This document shows, one piece after another, positions 1-8,550 of a stretch of DNA of 23,325 nt. Each line of letters starts with the position of its first letter. Position 1 is the stretch's first letter. Below the pieces are notes generated by a model. That model saw nothing but the letters and a program-made list of their open reading frames with translations, made no database searches and had not been told where the DNA came from. Location: contig JAEWKP010000338.1 in NCBI GenBank assembly GCA_023393655.1, positions 1 through 23,325 on the forward strand, in the 5' to 3' direction. The translations under genes and the position numbers were made by a program. Origin of the DNA: Pseudomonadota bacterium (lineage in GTDB: Bacteria > Pseudomonadota > Alphaproteobacteria > Rhizobiales > Beijerinckiaceae).

Positions 1-3000
1 GCCGCGCCTAGGCAGCCCCCGCCCCGCGGCAGCGCCCCCCGCCCAGTTCGCCTCGACCACCGCCGGGCTGCGCGCCCGCGTCGCCTGCACTGCCGCCAGA
101 GGCGAGACCGAGATGCCATTCCAGGACAGCAGTGCCGCGCTCGCCTGCAAGCGGCCGCTCCAGGCCGTTGTCGCATAGGAAGAGGACAGGCTGGAGCCCA
201 ATGCCGGGATGCCGCGGCTGACCTCGTTTTCGAGCCTCGCATAGCTCAGCGCCCCACCGAGCCTCACCGGGCCGAGCTGCGTCACGCCATAGAGGCCGGC
301 TTGGAACACATCCGCGTCGATCTTGCCGAGCACGCCCGGCAGCGAGGCCTGCGCCCTACCGCCCGAGACCGCGACGCCCGCGACCGTCCCCGGCAGAAGC
401 CGGATGTCGACGCCGGTCGCGAGATGCGCGTCGTCGATCGTCCGTTTCGCCGAGCCTATGGCGGCATTGCCGTCGATGCGTCCATAGGACCCATAGGCCG
501 AGCCCCAGACCGAATAGAACGGAGTGTCGAGGCGCGAGGGAAGGGCGGGTTCGTCCGCGCCCTTGCGCAGGAGACCGGAGAACGCTGCTGTGCCCGGTCC
601 GACGCCGGCGCCGTTCAGCCGCCCGGCCGCGAACGGGTCGAGCATGGTGCGCAGGAACTGGTCGGAGGCGAGGCTCGCGATCGCCGGTGCTGCCGTATGG
701 ATCTCGCCCGAGAGGCTGTTCACCGCAGCCGGGATCGAAGCTGCGGGGAGGTTGTAGATCCCGAACAGCGAGGATGGGTCGCCGCCATTCTCCACGGCCG
801 TGTCGATCGAGCGCGCGATGGCATAGGCATTGCGCGGATGGGTCACGCCCAGCGCCGGCGAGCCCGGCGGCGAACCGGGATCAACGGGGATCTCGGGCGT
901 CAGCGGCTTCGGCGTCAGCGTCAGCTGCACGTCGTTAGCGGTGTAGCTCACCGTCGTGGTGACGCCATCGCCGAAGGTCCCGGTCGTATCCACCGGGCTG
1001 AAGGTGCCCGTCCGCCCACCTGCCGTTGAGAGCAGCGTGTAGGCGCTGTTGAACGCATAGGCGCCGCCGAGCGGCGCCAGACGCAGCGTCCCCGCCAGCG
1101 CGGCCGTGCCGGTCACGTCGACGCGGTCCGAGGCCGCGCCCTGGATCTCGGCGAGATAGGTCGAGCCTGGGTTGAAGGTCAGGTTCCCCCGGACCGTCAG
1201 CGTTCCGGGAGAGTTGCCCGGCGAAAGCGTCCCGCCGTTGATGATCGTCGTCGGGACCGTGCCCGAGCCGCCCAGCAGCGCGCCGGCGGCGACCGTCACG
1301 CCCGAGGACGATGCGATCGAGCCGTTCACGATCAGCGAACCGGCGTTGATCGTCGTCGCGCCATTGTAAAAATTCGTGCCGTTCAGGGTGAAGCTGCCCG
1401 TGCCAACCTTGGTTAAGGCCCCTTGGGAACTGGCCCCGAGATTGCCATCGAAGACGGCATCCGTGTTGCTCGTCCCCGTCGTCAGGACAATCCCGGGATT
1501 GAAGCGCACCTGCGTATCCGCCTCGCCGCTGAGCGAACCGATCTGCTGGTCGAAAATGAGCGAGAACTCCGAACCCGTCCCGGTCAGGTTGACGGCCGCC
1601 ACGGACGACAGGGCGTTGGGCTCATAGACGTTGAACCGGGCGCCGTTGGAGATGTTGATCGCGGTCGAATTGCGGATGGATCCACCATGGCCGATTCCCA
1701 GCGTCCCGCCAGTGACATTGGTCGGCCCGGAATAGGTGCTGGCCCCAAATATGTTGAGCCAACCCGATCCCAGCTTGGTCAAGCCACCCGAGCCGGAAAT
1801 CGTCCCATAGTAGCCGCCGGCGCCGGCGATATCGGCCGTCAGCGTTGCAGTACCGAGTTCAACGGTCGTGCCGGAATTTCCACTCAATCCCTTGACTGTC
1901 TGATCGAAGCCGTTGAGATCCCATGTGCTGGTGCCCTGGACGTCGATGCCGGCCGAAGAGGACAGGGCGTTCGCGGCGCCCATCCGCAGCGTCCCGTTTT
2001 GGATGGTGGTCGTCCCGGTATAGCTCTGCGCACTCGTCAGAGTGAGGCCGCCGCCTGCCGCTCCCGTCAAGGTGAAGCTGCCATCCCCCGAGATCGTCCC
2101 GGAATAGGTGCCACCCGTCCCCTGGGCGAAGACGACACCGCGCGTGCCCGCCCCCGTATCGAAGGTCAGGTCGCCGGCCATGCTGGAGGAGTTGCCGCTG
2201 AGCGTCCCTTCCCGGATTCTCCAGTTCTGAGTGCCGGCGCCCGACAGCGTCCAGTTTGACGAGCCCGTCTTCTCGTAGGCCGTGAAACCGGTATGCGAAG
2301 CCACGAGATTGCCGATGTTGGCTGCGCCATTCACCGTTCCGCCCAGCGCCAGCACATTATTGGTGCCGCCGCCCTGCACCACGACATTGCCGTCGGTCGT
2401 CGAGCCCGCCCGGATCTCGAAGCGGTTGTTGCTGCCGAAGAGGGCGACCGCATTGGCGCGCGTCACGCCGTCGCCGGAAAGCCCGCCCGCGATCATCCCC
2501 GAGTTGATGATGGAGATGCCGCCGCTCGCCGCGCCGACGATGCCGATGCCGCCAACGCCGTGGCTGGTGGAGGCGGCGGTGCCGCCACGACCGCCTGAAA
2601 TCGTCCCGGCATTGTCCAGGCTGGCGGTCTGGCCATCCCGGAAGACGATGCCGGCGCCGCCGACGCCCGCGACATAGACAGGATTGGGGTCGGACTGGTT
2701 CCCGCCCGCCCCGCCGGTGATGCTGCCGCCTGTCATATTGGCGATCGAGCCGCCCCAGGCTTCCAGGCCGGCGCCGCCTCGGCCGTAGCCAGTCCCGCCT
2801 GCGTTCGAGTCGCCTCCCTTGCCGCCTGTGATCGCGGCCCGATTGTCGATGATGCCGAGGTTGCTCAGCACACCGGCACCGCCGGAGCCGGCCCAGGCCC
2901 ACCCCCCGCCCGCGCCGCCGGTGATCGAGCCGGCCTGATGGGACAGGCTGCCGCCATTGTACAGGAACAGCCCGGCGCCGCCGTGCCCGCCCTCATATTC

Positions 3001-3876
3001 GTAACTGCCCTGGCCGCCGGCAATGACGCTGGTGCCGCCCGCTCCGGCCGCGACGGTGATCGTGCCGCCGTTCAGCAGCACCAGCCCGGCGCCGCCGCCG
3101 CCAGCGCCCGCACCGCCAGCGCCCGCGCCGCCCGAGACAGAGAACCCGTTCGTATTCATGGTGATGCCGGCACCCGTCAGGATGAGGCCGCCACCGCCAC
3201 CGCCACCGCCGCCACTGCCCGCTGGGGAGCCGCCAAAGGACCCGGGCGCTCCTGTGCCACCAGCATAATCCAAGCCGAGGGAGAGCGGAGAGGTTGTCGT
3301 GAGGAGATTGCCGCCGCCGCCGGCTCCGCCCGCTCCGCCATTGCTGGGGACTCCGGGATCATTACCGCCGCGGCCGCCGCCGCCGCCGCCGCCGGCAGAG
3401 AGGTCATTGGGAGCGCCCGGCGCCCCGCCTGCTCCGCCAAGCCCGCCGACGTCATTGGCGCCGGCTCCCCCGGCCGAGGCTGATCCGCCGGGCGTCTGCG
3501 CGGCCGAACCGCCTTCACTTCCAGAACTGCCGAAGCCGCGGTCGCCGCTGCCGCCGCCGCCGCCGGCGATGCCGCCGCTCCCGAAGGAATAGCCCGAGCC
3601 GTTGCCTCCGCCCTGGGTGATCTGCTGCGCAGAAGCGGCGTGCGGCCATTGCGGCAGCCCCGCGCCTAACGACACCGCAAGGGCCAGACAGGCTCGCGAC
3701 GTCGTCCTGCGCAGGCTGCTGCGCTGCTGGGCAAGAGAACCGGAGACCGGGTCGACGGCTTCACCGGCAACAGCCGGAGACACAGCGTTCGATCCAGATG
3801 GGGAGGTCATCGGGGTCGCGGCGCTGCGGGGAGTGAGCGTGCATATCGGCAAATCGCGGCTGCGAAGCGTCATCAT
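1..3876 (-). CDS. Glycine-rich autotransporter (type V secretion), 3' end beyond window
   Basis: About 1292 codons are open without a stop from the ATG at 3876 to the window edge, so the gene is partial. Start choice: ATGATG follows an AGGGGGA ribosome site. A signal-like stretch (ACLALAVSLGAG, then cleavage after ASA near residue 83) lies unusually far in, behind a polar leader of about 60 residues. Residues about 85-480 are Gly-rich, with degenerate repeats of about 45 residues (pattern GGAG...I.GG.GG). They are followed by autotransporter-associated beta-strand repeats (for example GTTTIQNGTLRMG, GGTLSPGNSPGTL). From about residue 1119 the pattern FYSVWGSAYGSYG marks the start of the C-terminal outer-membrane beta-barrel; roughly 100 barrel residues should lie outside. 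By family knowledge the passenger is exported and exposed at the surface. Its function (adhesion, biofilm) is inferred from class only. A 34-bp element lies about 156 bp upstream. Confidence 0.9.
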   Translation of the reverse strand, partial: MMTLRSRDLPICTLTPRSAATPMTSPSGSNAVSPAVAGEAVDPVSGSLAQQRSSLRRTTSRACLALAVSLGAGLPQWPHAASAQQITQGGGNGSGYSFGSGGIAGGGGGSGDRGFGSSGSEGGSAAQTPGGSASAGGAGANDVGGLGGAGGAPGAPNDLSAGGGGGGGRGGNDPGVPSNGGAGGAGGGGNLLTTTSPLSLGLDYAGGTGAPGSFGGSPAGSGGGGGGGGGLILTGAGITMNTNGFSVSGGAGAGGAGAGGGGAGLVLLNGGTITVAAGAGGTSVIAGGQGSYEYEGGHGGAGLFLYNGGSLSHQAGSITGGAGGGWAWAGSGGAGVLSNLGIIDNRAAITGGKGGDSNAGGTGYGRGGAGLEAWGGSIANMTGGSITGGAGGNQSDPNPVYVAGVGGAGIVFRDGQTASLDNAGTISGGRGGTAASTSHGVGGIGIVGAASGGISIINSGMIAGGLSGDGVTRANAVALFGSNNRFEIRAGSTTDGNVVVQGGGTNNVLALGGTVNGAANIGNLVASHTGFTAYEKTGSSNWTLSGAGTQNWRIREGTLSGNSSSMAGDLTFDTGAGTRGVVFAQGTGGTYSGTISGDGSFTLTGAAGGGLTLTSAQSYTGTTTIQNGTLRMGAANALSSSAGIDVQGTSTWDLNGFDQTVKGLSGNSGTTVELGTATLTADIAGAGGYYGTISGSGGLTKLGSGWLNIFGASTYSGPTNVTGGTLGIGHGGSIRNSTAINISNGARFNVYEPNALSSVAAVNLTGTGSEFSLIFDQQIGSLSGEADTQVRFNPGIVLTTGTSNTDAVFDGNLGASSQGALTKVGTGSFTLNGTNFYNGATTINAGSLIVNGSIASSSGVTVAAGALLGGSGTVPTTIINGGTLSPGNSPGTLTVRGNLTFNPGSTYLAEIQGAASDRVDVTGTAALAGTLRLAPLGGAYAFNSAYTLLSTAGGRTGTFSPVDTTGTFGDGVTTTVSYTANDVQLTLTPKPLTPEIPVDPGSPPGSPALGVTHPRNAYAIARSIDTAVENGGDPSSLFGIYNLPAASIPAAVNSLSGEIHTAAPAIASLASDQFLRTMLDPFAAGRLNGAGVGPGTAAFSGLLRKGADEPALPSRLDTPFYSVWGSAYGSYGRIDGNAAIGSAKRTIDDAHLATGVDIRLLPGTVAGVAVSGGRAQASLPGVLGKIDADVFQAGLYGVTQLGPVRLGGALSYARLENEVSRGIPALGSSLSSSYATTAWSGRLQASAALLSWNGISVSPLAAVQATRARSPAVVEANWAGGAAAGRGLPRRG

Positions 3877-4032
3877 TCCCCCTGCCGAGCGACTGGACCG
3901 AGAGCCCGTTCGCCACTCATCTCGCGATATTGTCGTTGGCGCCGCGCTCGGCGCCGCGTCGACGGTTGCGGCAACCGCCTGGCGAAGAACGAAGCAAGCC
4001 GATCTCAGGTTAGATTTCCGTCTTCGGCGAGG
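3877..4032 (-). promoter_or_regulatory. Long leader between autotransporter start and the 34-bp element
   Basis: A 156-bp non-coding stretch separates the autotransporter ATG from the 34-bp element at 4033-4066. No convincing gene is visible. The AGGGGGA ribosome site lies just before the ATG pair. If the promoter sits near the conserved element, the mRNA has a 5' untranslated leader of more than 100 nt. Confidence 0.4.
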
Positions 4033-4066
4033 CTACCGTTGAATTCAGTTGAATTCTGACAGATTC
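4033..4066 (-). promoter_or_regulatory. 34-bp conserved element, copy 1 (upstream of autotransporter)
   Basis: Read on the minus strand, this 34-bp segment matches copy 2 (4818-4851) at 27 of 34 positions without a gap. It contains CTGTCAGAATT, then GAATTCA, then GGTAG. The GAATT cores are spaced 10 bp apart, as expected of tandem sites for an OmpR-family regulator. It abuts the stop codon of the 200-aa gene and lies 156 bp upstream of the autotransporter ATG. Binding by the neighbouring response regulator is inferred. Confidence 0.6.
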
Positions 4067-4669
4067 TCACGAAACAACTGACGTTGCGGCATGTGATTTT
4101 GTAACGATCGGGGAGGCAATCGCCTTTTCGGAGAAATCGTCGCCGGAAACCGCCGAAACAGCCATGGTTCGGTGCGTGGAAGCTTGATACAAAGCTTGTG
4201 AATCGTCGTCTATATCGAATTTCAGGGCCGGATACGCCGGAAGATCCGGTGGTGGGTCGAAATAAATCTGAGAGACGAAATGCAGGATCTCGGAGCCGTT
4301 CGGATCGCAAAGGCCATGCCGAAAGCAAAAGCCTCCATCCGGGACCCGGCCACAGTAGCGGGCCGTGACATGCACGGCGCCATGCACCTTGTTCCACGCC
4401 GGTTGCGTCAGTCCAGCTCCGGTGATCATCACGCTCCGAACCCGGCCCCGGCTGATGCCGCACACCTCGCCGCGCCATTTCACGGCGGCGGATCGCGCTG
4501 CCATCCGCAACCAGGGCTCGGCGATGCCGCCTCCCGCCTGGACATCGCGCGACGGAAGGCGGGCCGGGACGAAGATCTCGTCAATGGGCACCGACCAGCC
4601 GGCGACCCAGCGATCAAGCAACCTGGACTTGAGGGCTTCGACGGCCCCCAACAGCACGCGAACACGCAT
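4067..4669 (-). CDS. Hypothetical protein, 200 aa
   Basis: I do not recognise this protein. The ATG at 4669 is preferred over the in-frame one at 4744, because a GGGGGAG ribosome site lies about 7 nt upstream of it. The predicted product begins MRVRVLLGAVEALKSRLLDR. It has a cysteine-containing middle (VCGIS, YCGRV, FCFRHGLCDP) and an acidic, hydroxyl-rich C-terminal part (KFDIDDDSQ). No clear signal peptide or membrane span is visible. It lies between the autotransporter and the two-component system, transcribed toward the autotransporter, and is flanked by the two copies of the 34-bp element. This makes co-regulation with the autotransporter likely. Overlapping ORFs on the other strand are weaker because they lack a comparable ribosome site and spacing. 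Confidence 0.55.
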   Translation of the reverse strand: MRVRVLLGAVEALKSRLLDRWVAGWSVPIDEIFVPARLPSRDVQAGGGIAEPWLRMAARSAAVKWRGEVCGISRGRVRSVMITGAGLTQPAWNKVHGAVHVTARYCGRVPDGGFCFRHGLCDPNGSEILHFVSQIYFDPPPDLPAYPALKFDIDDDSQALYQASTHRTMAVSAVSGDDFSEKAIASPIVTKSHAATSVVS

Positions 4670-4817
4670 CCGCAATCTCCCCCTTGTGAGAGCGGTTTCG
4701 GCAGGGTGTCTTTTCGCGAGGCGATCGGGCCGCTGTCCTGCCACGGCCGGCGAATATTACCTGAATCAGGGAATGAAAAGTACTTCGTATTAGATAGATC
4801 AAAGCAGTTGCGGATTT

Positions 4818-4851
4818 CTACCTATGAATTCGTTCAAATTCTGACAGAATC
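4818..4851 (-). promoter_or_regulatory. 34-bp conserved element, copy 2 (divergent promoter region)
   Basis: This is the second copy of the element at 4033-4066. It lies 148 bp upstream of the 200-aa gene (minus) and about 97 bp upstream of the kinase gene (plus). The GAATTC core is at 4826-4831 and the 12-bp block AATTCTGACAGA (plus strand) is identical in both copies. Next to it, TCTGA-CAGAA-TCAGA forms a perfect 5-bp inverted repeat on the plus strand that copy 1 lacks. The surrounding DNA is A/T-rich compared with its neighbours, as expected for a promoter region. Confidence 0.6.
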
Positions 4852-4894
4852 AGACATGTGTATCTTCTAATGGATCTATACATAGGTTATTAAG

Positions 4895-4908
4895 GATAGA
4901 AATCTATC
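4895..4908. promoter_or_regulatory. Short palindrome upstream of the histidine kinase gene
   Basis: GATAG-AAAT-CTATC is a perfect 5-bp inverted repeat in A/T-rich DNA, 39 bp before the kinase ATG. It could be an operator or a weak hairpin in the leader. No protein can be assigned to it. Confidence 0.3.
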
Positions 4909-4947
4909 AAAAATCGAGTATTGGCTGGGATATGAGAATGCGGCGAG

Positions 4948-6396
4948 ATGCTTGATCTCAAAACGGTCCTGATCGTGGCATTGGCGACTGCAAGCCTGCA
5001 GGCGGTGGCCTGGATCTTCGTCTGGCGGGCCTGGCGCCATCTCTACGAGCTCAGGTTTCTCGCCGCGGGCTTCGGGGCGATCGCCCTCGGTCTCCTCCTG
5101 ATGATCATCCGTGGTCCGGAGCCGGGTGCCCTGGCTATCGTGCTGCACAACACGGTCATCAAGCTGGGGCTCGTCCTGCTCGCGGAGGGGTTGGCCCGCT
5201 TCCTGGGGCAGCCGCGCTATACCTGGATTGGCGTCTCGCTCCTGGCTTTCCAGGTCGCCGTCTGGAGCGCGGCCGTTGCGATCGACCCGGACGACATCGC
5301 GACCCGGATTCACAGCTCGACCGTCTTTACCGTGATCATGATGTCGGTGATGTGCCTGGGCCTCGTGCGGGACCGGACACAGCCCCCGCTCCTGCGGCTG
5401 ATCACCATTGCCATTCTCGCCGAGTATATGGCGGCCAGCATCCTGCAGAGCGTCCTCGAATATCGGCTGCCCGCCGATTTCGACAGCGGCCCGATTCTGG
5501 CGGACCGCAACGCCTGGTACCTGTTGCAGGGCACGCTTTTCCTGATCGCGTTGTTCGCCTGTCTGCTCTTCATGGTCAGCTCGCGGCTCTCCGCCGATCT
5601 GCGCAGGAAGCACGACGCCCTGTTGCAGGAAGTGGAGGAGCGCCGCAGGCTCGAAAGCCGGCTGAACGCCAGCATCGAGGCCGAGCGTGGCTTGCGCGAT
5701 GAACAAGCGGATTTCATGCGCGTGGTCAGCCATGAGTTCCGCACGCCGCTCGCGATCATCCGCAACGCCGTCGACATGATCGGTCTCGTTGGCGACAGGT
5801 CGCCCGAAGCCACGCGTGAGCGCCTCTCCGGCATCGGCGAGGCGCTCAATCGCCTCTTCTCCCTCATCGACAGATTCATGGCGGATGACCGCGATAACGG
5901 CTTCCAGCCCGAACCGGTCCAGCTCGGCTCCCTGATCGGGGATGCGCGCCTGCATTTCGAGATGACGGCACGCGGCGGCAGGCTCCATTTTGCCGTGGCC
6001 GACGAAGCCGCCTCCCTTCATGCCGACCCGGAAATGCTCGGGACGGTTATCATCAACCTGATCGACAACGCCTTGAAATATGCACCCGACGACCCGGCGA
6101 TCCGCATCGAAGCCCGGGAGGAAGCGGATTCCATCGTGATCCGGGTTCGTGATCGCGGCATCGGCATCCCCCATGCCGAAGAAAGCAAGATCGGGCGCCG
6201 CTTCTTCCGCGCCTCCAATGCCAAGGCGATCACCGGCACCGGCCTGGGGCTCTACGCGGCGCGCAAGTTCCTGGCCTATCACGGCGGAACCCTGCAGCTC
6301 GTCTCCGACAATGGCGAGGGGACGACGGCCATCGTGCGCCTGCCTTCGTCGCGTGAGGCCTTCGCCGCCGATTTGCCAGAGGAGACTGCAGCGTGA
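4948..6396 (+). CDS. Sensor histidine kinase with 7-TM N-terminal sensor
   Basis: This 482-aa membrane kinase senses a signal, autophosphorylates a histidine and passes the phosphate to the regulator encoded next. Residues about 5-210 contain roughly seven hydrophobic segments, so the sensor is a membrane bundle rather than a periplasmic loop domain. A short charged coiled-coil (about 213-245) leads to the HisKA H-box VVSHEFRTPL with His262. The ATPase domain shows the N-box (IINLIDNALKYAP), the G1 box (DRGIGIP) and the G2 box (GTGLGLYAARKF). All catalytic motifs are present. The start at 4948 follows a GGCGAG ribosome site. The stop overlaps the regulator's start, so the pair is translationally coupled. 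The signal is unknown. Confidence 0.93.
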   Translation: MLDLKTVLIVALATASLQAVAWIFVWRAWRHLYELRFLAAGFGAIALGLLLMIIRGPEPGALAIVLHNTVIKLGLVLLAEGLARFLGQPRYTWIGVSLLAFQVAVWSAAVAIDPDDIATRIHSSTVFTVIMMSVMCLGLVRDRTQPPLLRLITIAILAEYMAASILQSVLEYRLPADFDSGPILADRNAWYLLQGTLFLIALFACLLFMVSSRLSADLRRKHDALLQEVEERRRLESRLNASIEAERGLRDEQADFMRVVSHEFRTPLAIIRNAVDMIGLVGDRSPEATRERLSGIGEALNRLFSLIDRFMADDRDNGFQPEPVQLGSLIGDARLHFEMTARGGRLHFAVADEAASLHADPEMLGTVIINLIDNALKYAPDDPAIRIEAREEADSIVIRVRDRGIGIPHAEESKIGRRFFRASNAKAITGTGLGLYAARKFLAYHGGTLQLVSDNGEGTTAIVRLPSSREAFAADLPEETAA

Positions 6397-7082
6397 CGCA
6401 GATTCTGATCGTCGAGGACGAAACGCGGCTGCGCAAGGACCTAGTCGATTTCCTGGGGCTGTGCGGCTTCTCGGCCAGCGGGGTCGCATCAGCGCAGGGG
6501 TTGCGCCAGGCGCTCGCAACCGGCCACGCCGCCGACATCATCATTCTCGATGTCGGCCTGCCCGATGGAAATGGCTTCGATCTCGCGAGCCAGATTCGCG
6601 AAACCCATCACTGCGGCATCATCATGCTGACGGCGCTCGGCGACAGCGACGACCGCATCCGTGGCTTCGAGAGCGGGGCGGACATCTACCTCGTCAAGCA
6701 CAGCACGCTGCGCGAGATCGAGGCCGCCATTCGCAGCCTGCTGCGGCGGAGCGGAAACCTGCCCAGCGCGGCGACCGGCAGCAGCGATCAATGGTTGCTG
6801 GACGGCACGAACTGGATGCTGGTCGCACCCAATCTCCGGTCGCTCAAGCTGACCGCAACCGAATTCGCCTTCATGAGTGCGTTGTGCAGCCGCGGCGGCG
6901 ACATCTGCCAGCGCGAGGAACTGATGGAGACGCTTGCCCGCCCGAGGTCGAACTTCGGCAACCGCCACCTCGATGCCATCGTCAGCCGCCTGCGCCGCAA
7001 GATCGAGGAGCGCACCAGCCTGCCTGCGCCGATCAAGGTCGTTTACGGCGTCGGCTATACCTTTACCGCAACCTTGCAATGA
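6393..7082 (+). CDS. OmpR/PhoB-family response regulator
   Basis: This 229-aa protein is the partner of the upstream kinase. It starts at GTG 6393, overlapping the kinase stop (GTGA). The receiver domain (residues about 1-118) has acidic residues E8/D9, phospho-acceptor D53 (IIILDVGLPDG), T80 and K102. The C-terminal domain (about 130-229) is a winged helix of the OmpR type, with LKLTATEFAFM and the typical end (HLDAIVSRLRRKIE, then VYGVGYTF). Such regulators bind tandem direct repeats spaced 10-11 bp. The two 34-bp elements in this window have that geometry, which makes the autotransporter and the 200-aa gene likely targets (inference). Confidence 0.93.
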   Translation: MTQILIVEDETRLRKDLVDFLGLCGFSASGVASAQGLRQALATGHAADIIILDVGLPDGNGFDLASQIRETHHCGIIMLTALGDSDDRIRGFESGADIYLVKHSTLREIEAAIRSLLRRSGNLPSAATGSSDQWLLDGTNWMLVAPNLRSLKLTATEFAFMSALCSRGGDICQREELMETLARPRSNFGNRHLDAIVSRLRRKIEERTSLPAPIKVVYGVGYTFTATLQ

Positions 7083-7136
7083 CCTTCGTTGAACGGTTGC
7101 CGGGGCTGGAAAAACACCGGCTATCCGGAGAATGGC

Positions 7137-7181
7137 TGGTGCTGCGAGCGAGGATTGAACTCGCGACCTCTCCATTACCAA
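7137..7181 (-). other. attL: 3' half of disrupted host tRNA-Thr(GGU)
   Basis: Read on the minus strand, this is the last 45 nt of a tRNA, from the anticodon loop (TTGGTAA) through the variable and T arms to an encoded CCA. Its acceptor strand (TCGCAGC) pairs with GCTGCGG in the fragment at 21030-21066. It does not pair as well with the intact tRNA at 20856-20930. The upstream sequence inside the element (from 7182) is not tRNA-like. It therefore marks the left junction of the integrated element. Confidence 0.88.
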
Positions 7182-7314
7182 GAAGCGAGCCTCCGGTATC
7201 TGCGGGTCTTCGCCAGTTTCAGCACGTATCCGATATACCTTTAAATTCATCATGTTGAGGTCTATATCGGTCTCCTCTGGTATCGGCGCGTAACGGGGAA
7301 TAGCCCTCCAAACC

Positions 7315-7334
7315 GTTACCCCCGCATTACCCCG
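7315..7334. promoter_or_regulatory. Candidate integrase arm sites, left end
   Basis: Two direct repeats, GTTACCCC and ATTACCCC, lie 11 bp apart just before the integrase start. A similar tandem pair (TACCCCG twice, 12 bp apart) lies at 20950-20968 near the right end, and an inverted copy (GGGGTAAC) at 20799-20806. Short direct repeats near both ends of an element are the usual form of arm-type integrase sites. No binding data support this. Confidence 0.4.
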
Positions 7335-7344
7335 GGAGGCCAGC

Positions 7345-8520
7345 GTGAAGAAGAAACTGACGGAGATCGCCGTCCAGAAGTTCGGCCCCGAGGCCGGCAA
7401 GCGGCTGGAAATTTTCGACACGCTGACGCCCGGCCTCGCCCTACGCATCACCGAGGCGGGCAAGAAGAGCTGGTCGGTGATGTATCGGGTGGCAGGCCGA
7501 GGCGAAGGGGGAAACCGGGGTGCGCTGCGCCGGATGACCCTGGGCACCTATCCATTGATCGATCTGAAGAAGGCTCGTGAACAGGCCCGCGCAGCGCTCG
7601 ACTTGGCCGATCGGGGCGATGACCCGGCCGACAAGAAGCGGGATGACGCTCGGCAAAAGGGCGAGCGGGCCTTTGAGGTAATCTGCGCCCGGTTCGTCGA
7701 GCTTCACTCCAAGGCGCATACCGTAAAGTGGCGCGACACCGAGCGGCTGCTGAATACGCTCATCGTTCCGGCGTGGCGGGGTAAGCCGATCGACACGATA
7801 GACCGGGCGACGGCGCATGAGCTGCTCGATGATATCGCGATGAAGCAAGGCATTGGCCCAGCGCGTGAGGTTCGCAAGCACGTCACGAAGCTGTTCAATT
7901 GGGCGGTTGATCGCGGGCTTCTCGCCGCCAGCCCCGTCGCCGGAATGCGCCGCCCAGAACTGGCCTATTCGCCCCGCGAACGGGTCCTGTCGATGGCCGA
8001 GCTCAAGGCCGTGTGGGAGGCTGCTGGCAAGATGGGCTATCCCTTCGGGGACATGGTGAAGCTGCTGATCTTGACTGCCCAACGCCGGGCGGAGGTGGCC
8101 GAGATGCAGAGGGGATGGTTGCTGCCTGAGCAAGCGGCTTTCGAGGTTCCGGCCGACCATTACAAGACCGATCGGCCGCAGGTCGTGCCGTTCTCGACAC
8201 CGGCGCTGTTGATGGTCGAGGCCCTGCCGCAATGGAACGGCGGCGACTACCTGTTTTCAACCACGGCCGGACGGCGGCCGGTATCCGGGTTCTCGAAGGC
8301 CAAGGCCCGGCTCGATAAACTGTCGAAGATCGAGGGCTGGACGCTGCACGATCTGCGCCGCTCTGCTGCAACGCACATGGCGCGCCTTGGCATCCCGCAG
8401 GAGCATATAGAGCGGGTCTTGGGGCACGCGATTGAAGGGGTAGCAGGGACCTATAATCGGTACAGCTACCTCGAAGAGAAGCGGGCGGCGCTGACAAAAT
8501 GGGGTCAACTGTGGGCCTGA
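7345..8520 (+). CDS. Tyrosine recombinase, P4-type integrase
   Basis: This 391-aa enzyme should insert and excise the element at the tRNA-Thr anticodon loop. The N-terminal part (residues about 1-90, with IFDTLTPGLALRITEAGKKSW) is the DUF4102-type arm-binding domain of P4 integrases. A SAM-like core-binding domain follows (about 108-195). The catalytic domain shows R247 (TAQRRAEV), K in HYKTDR, H335 and R338 (LHDLRRSAAT), H361 (VLGHAIEG) and nucleophile Y370 (GTYNRYSYLEEKR), so it is complete. Length is normal for the family. A GGGAGG ribosome site precedes the ATG. It reads inward from attL and converges on the JAMM remnant. Confidence 0.95.
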   Translation: MKKKLTEIAVQKFGPEAGKRLEIFDTLTPGLALRITEAGKKSWSVMYRVAGRGEGGNRGALRRMTLGTYPLIDLKKAREQARAALDLADRGDDPADKKRDDARQKGERAFEVICARFVELHSKAHTVKWRDTERLLNTLIVPAWRGKPIDTIDRATAHELLDDIAMKQGIGPAREVRKHVTKLFNWAVDRGLLAASPVAGMRRPELAYSPRERVLSMAELKAVWEAAGKMGYPFGDMVKLLILTAQRRAEVAEMQRGWLLPEQAAFEVPADHYKTDRPQVVPFSTPALLMVEALPQWNGGDYLFSTTAGRRPVSGFSKAKARLDKLSKIEGWTLHDLRRSAATHMARLGIPQEHIERVLGHAIEGVAGTYNRYSYLEEKRAALTKWGQLWA

Positions 8521-8550
8521 GCGATGGATGACGTCCGATCCCCGAAAAAA

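Noticed and set aside
301..3592. Plus-strand open frames rich in Pro, Ala and Arg
   Set aside because: They are shadows of the Gly-rich autotransporter on the minus strand; poly-Pro is the complement of poly-Gly.
4818..4851. Alphaproteobacterial LexA box (GTTC-N7-GTTC)
   Set aside because: GTTC is followed after seven bases by GACA, not GTTC, and copy 1 does not fit either.
4280..4870. 196-aa plus-strand frame over the 200-aa gene
   Set aside because: No ribosome site, less protein-like composition, and it runs through the putative divergent promoter region.
4876..6519. 547-aa open frame antisense to the histidine kinase
   Set aside because: It is the complement of a kinase with all catalytic motifs. 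Its composition (Arg, Ala, Glu-rich) is typical of a GC-rich shadow, and no domain is visible.
7083..7136. Terminator after the response regulator
   Set aside because: A GCCGG/CCGGC stem can be drawn, but the loop is long and no T-run follows.
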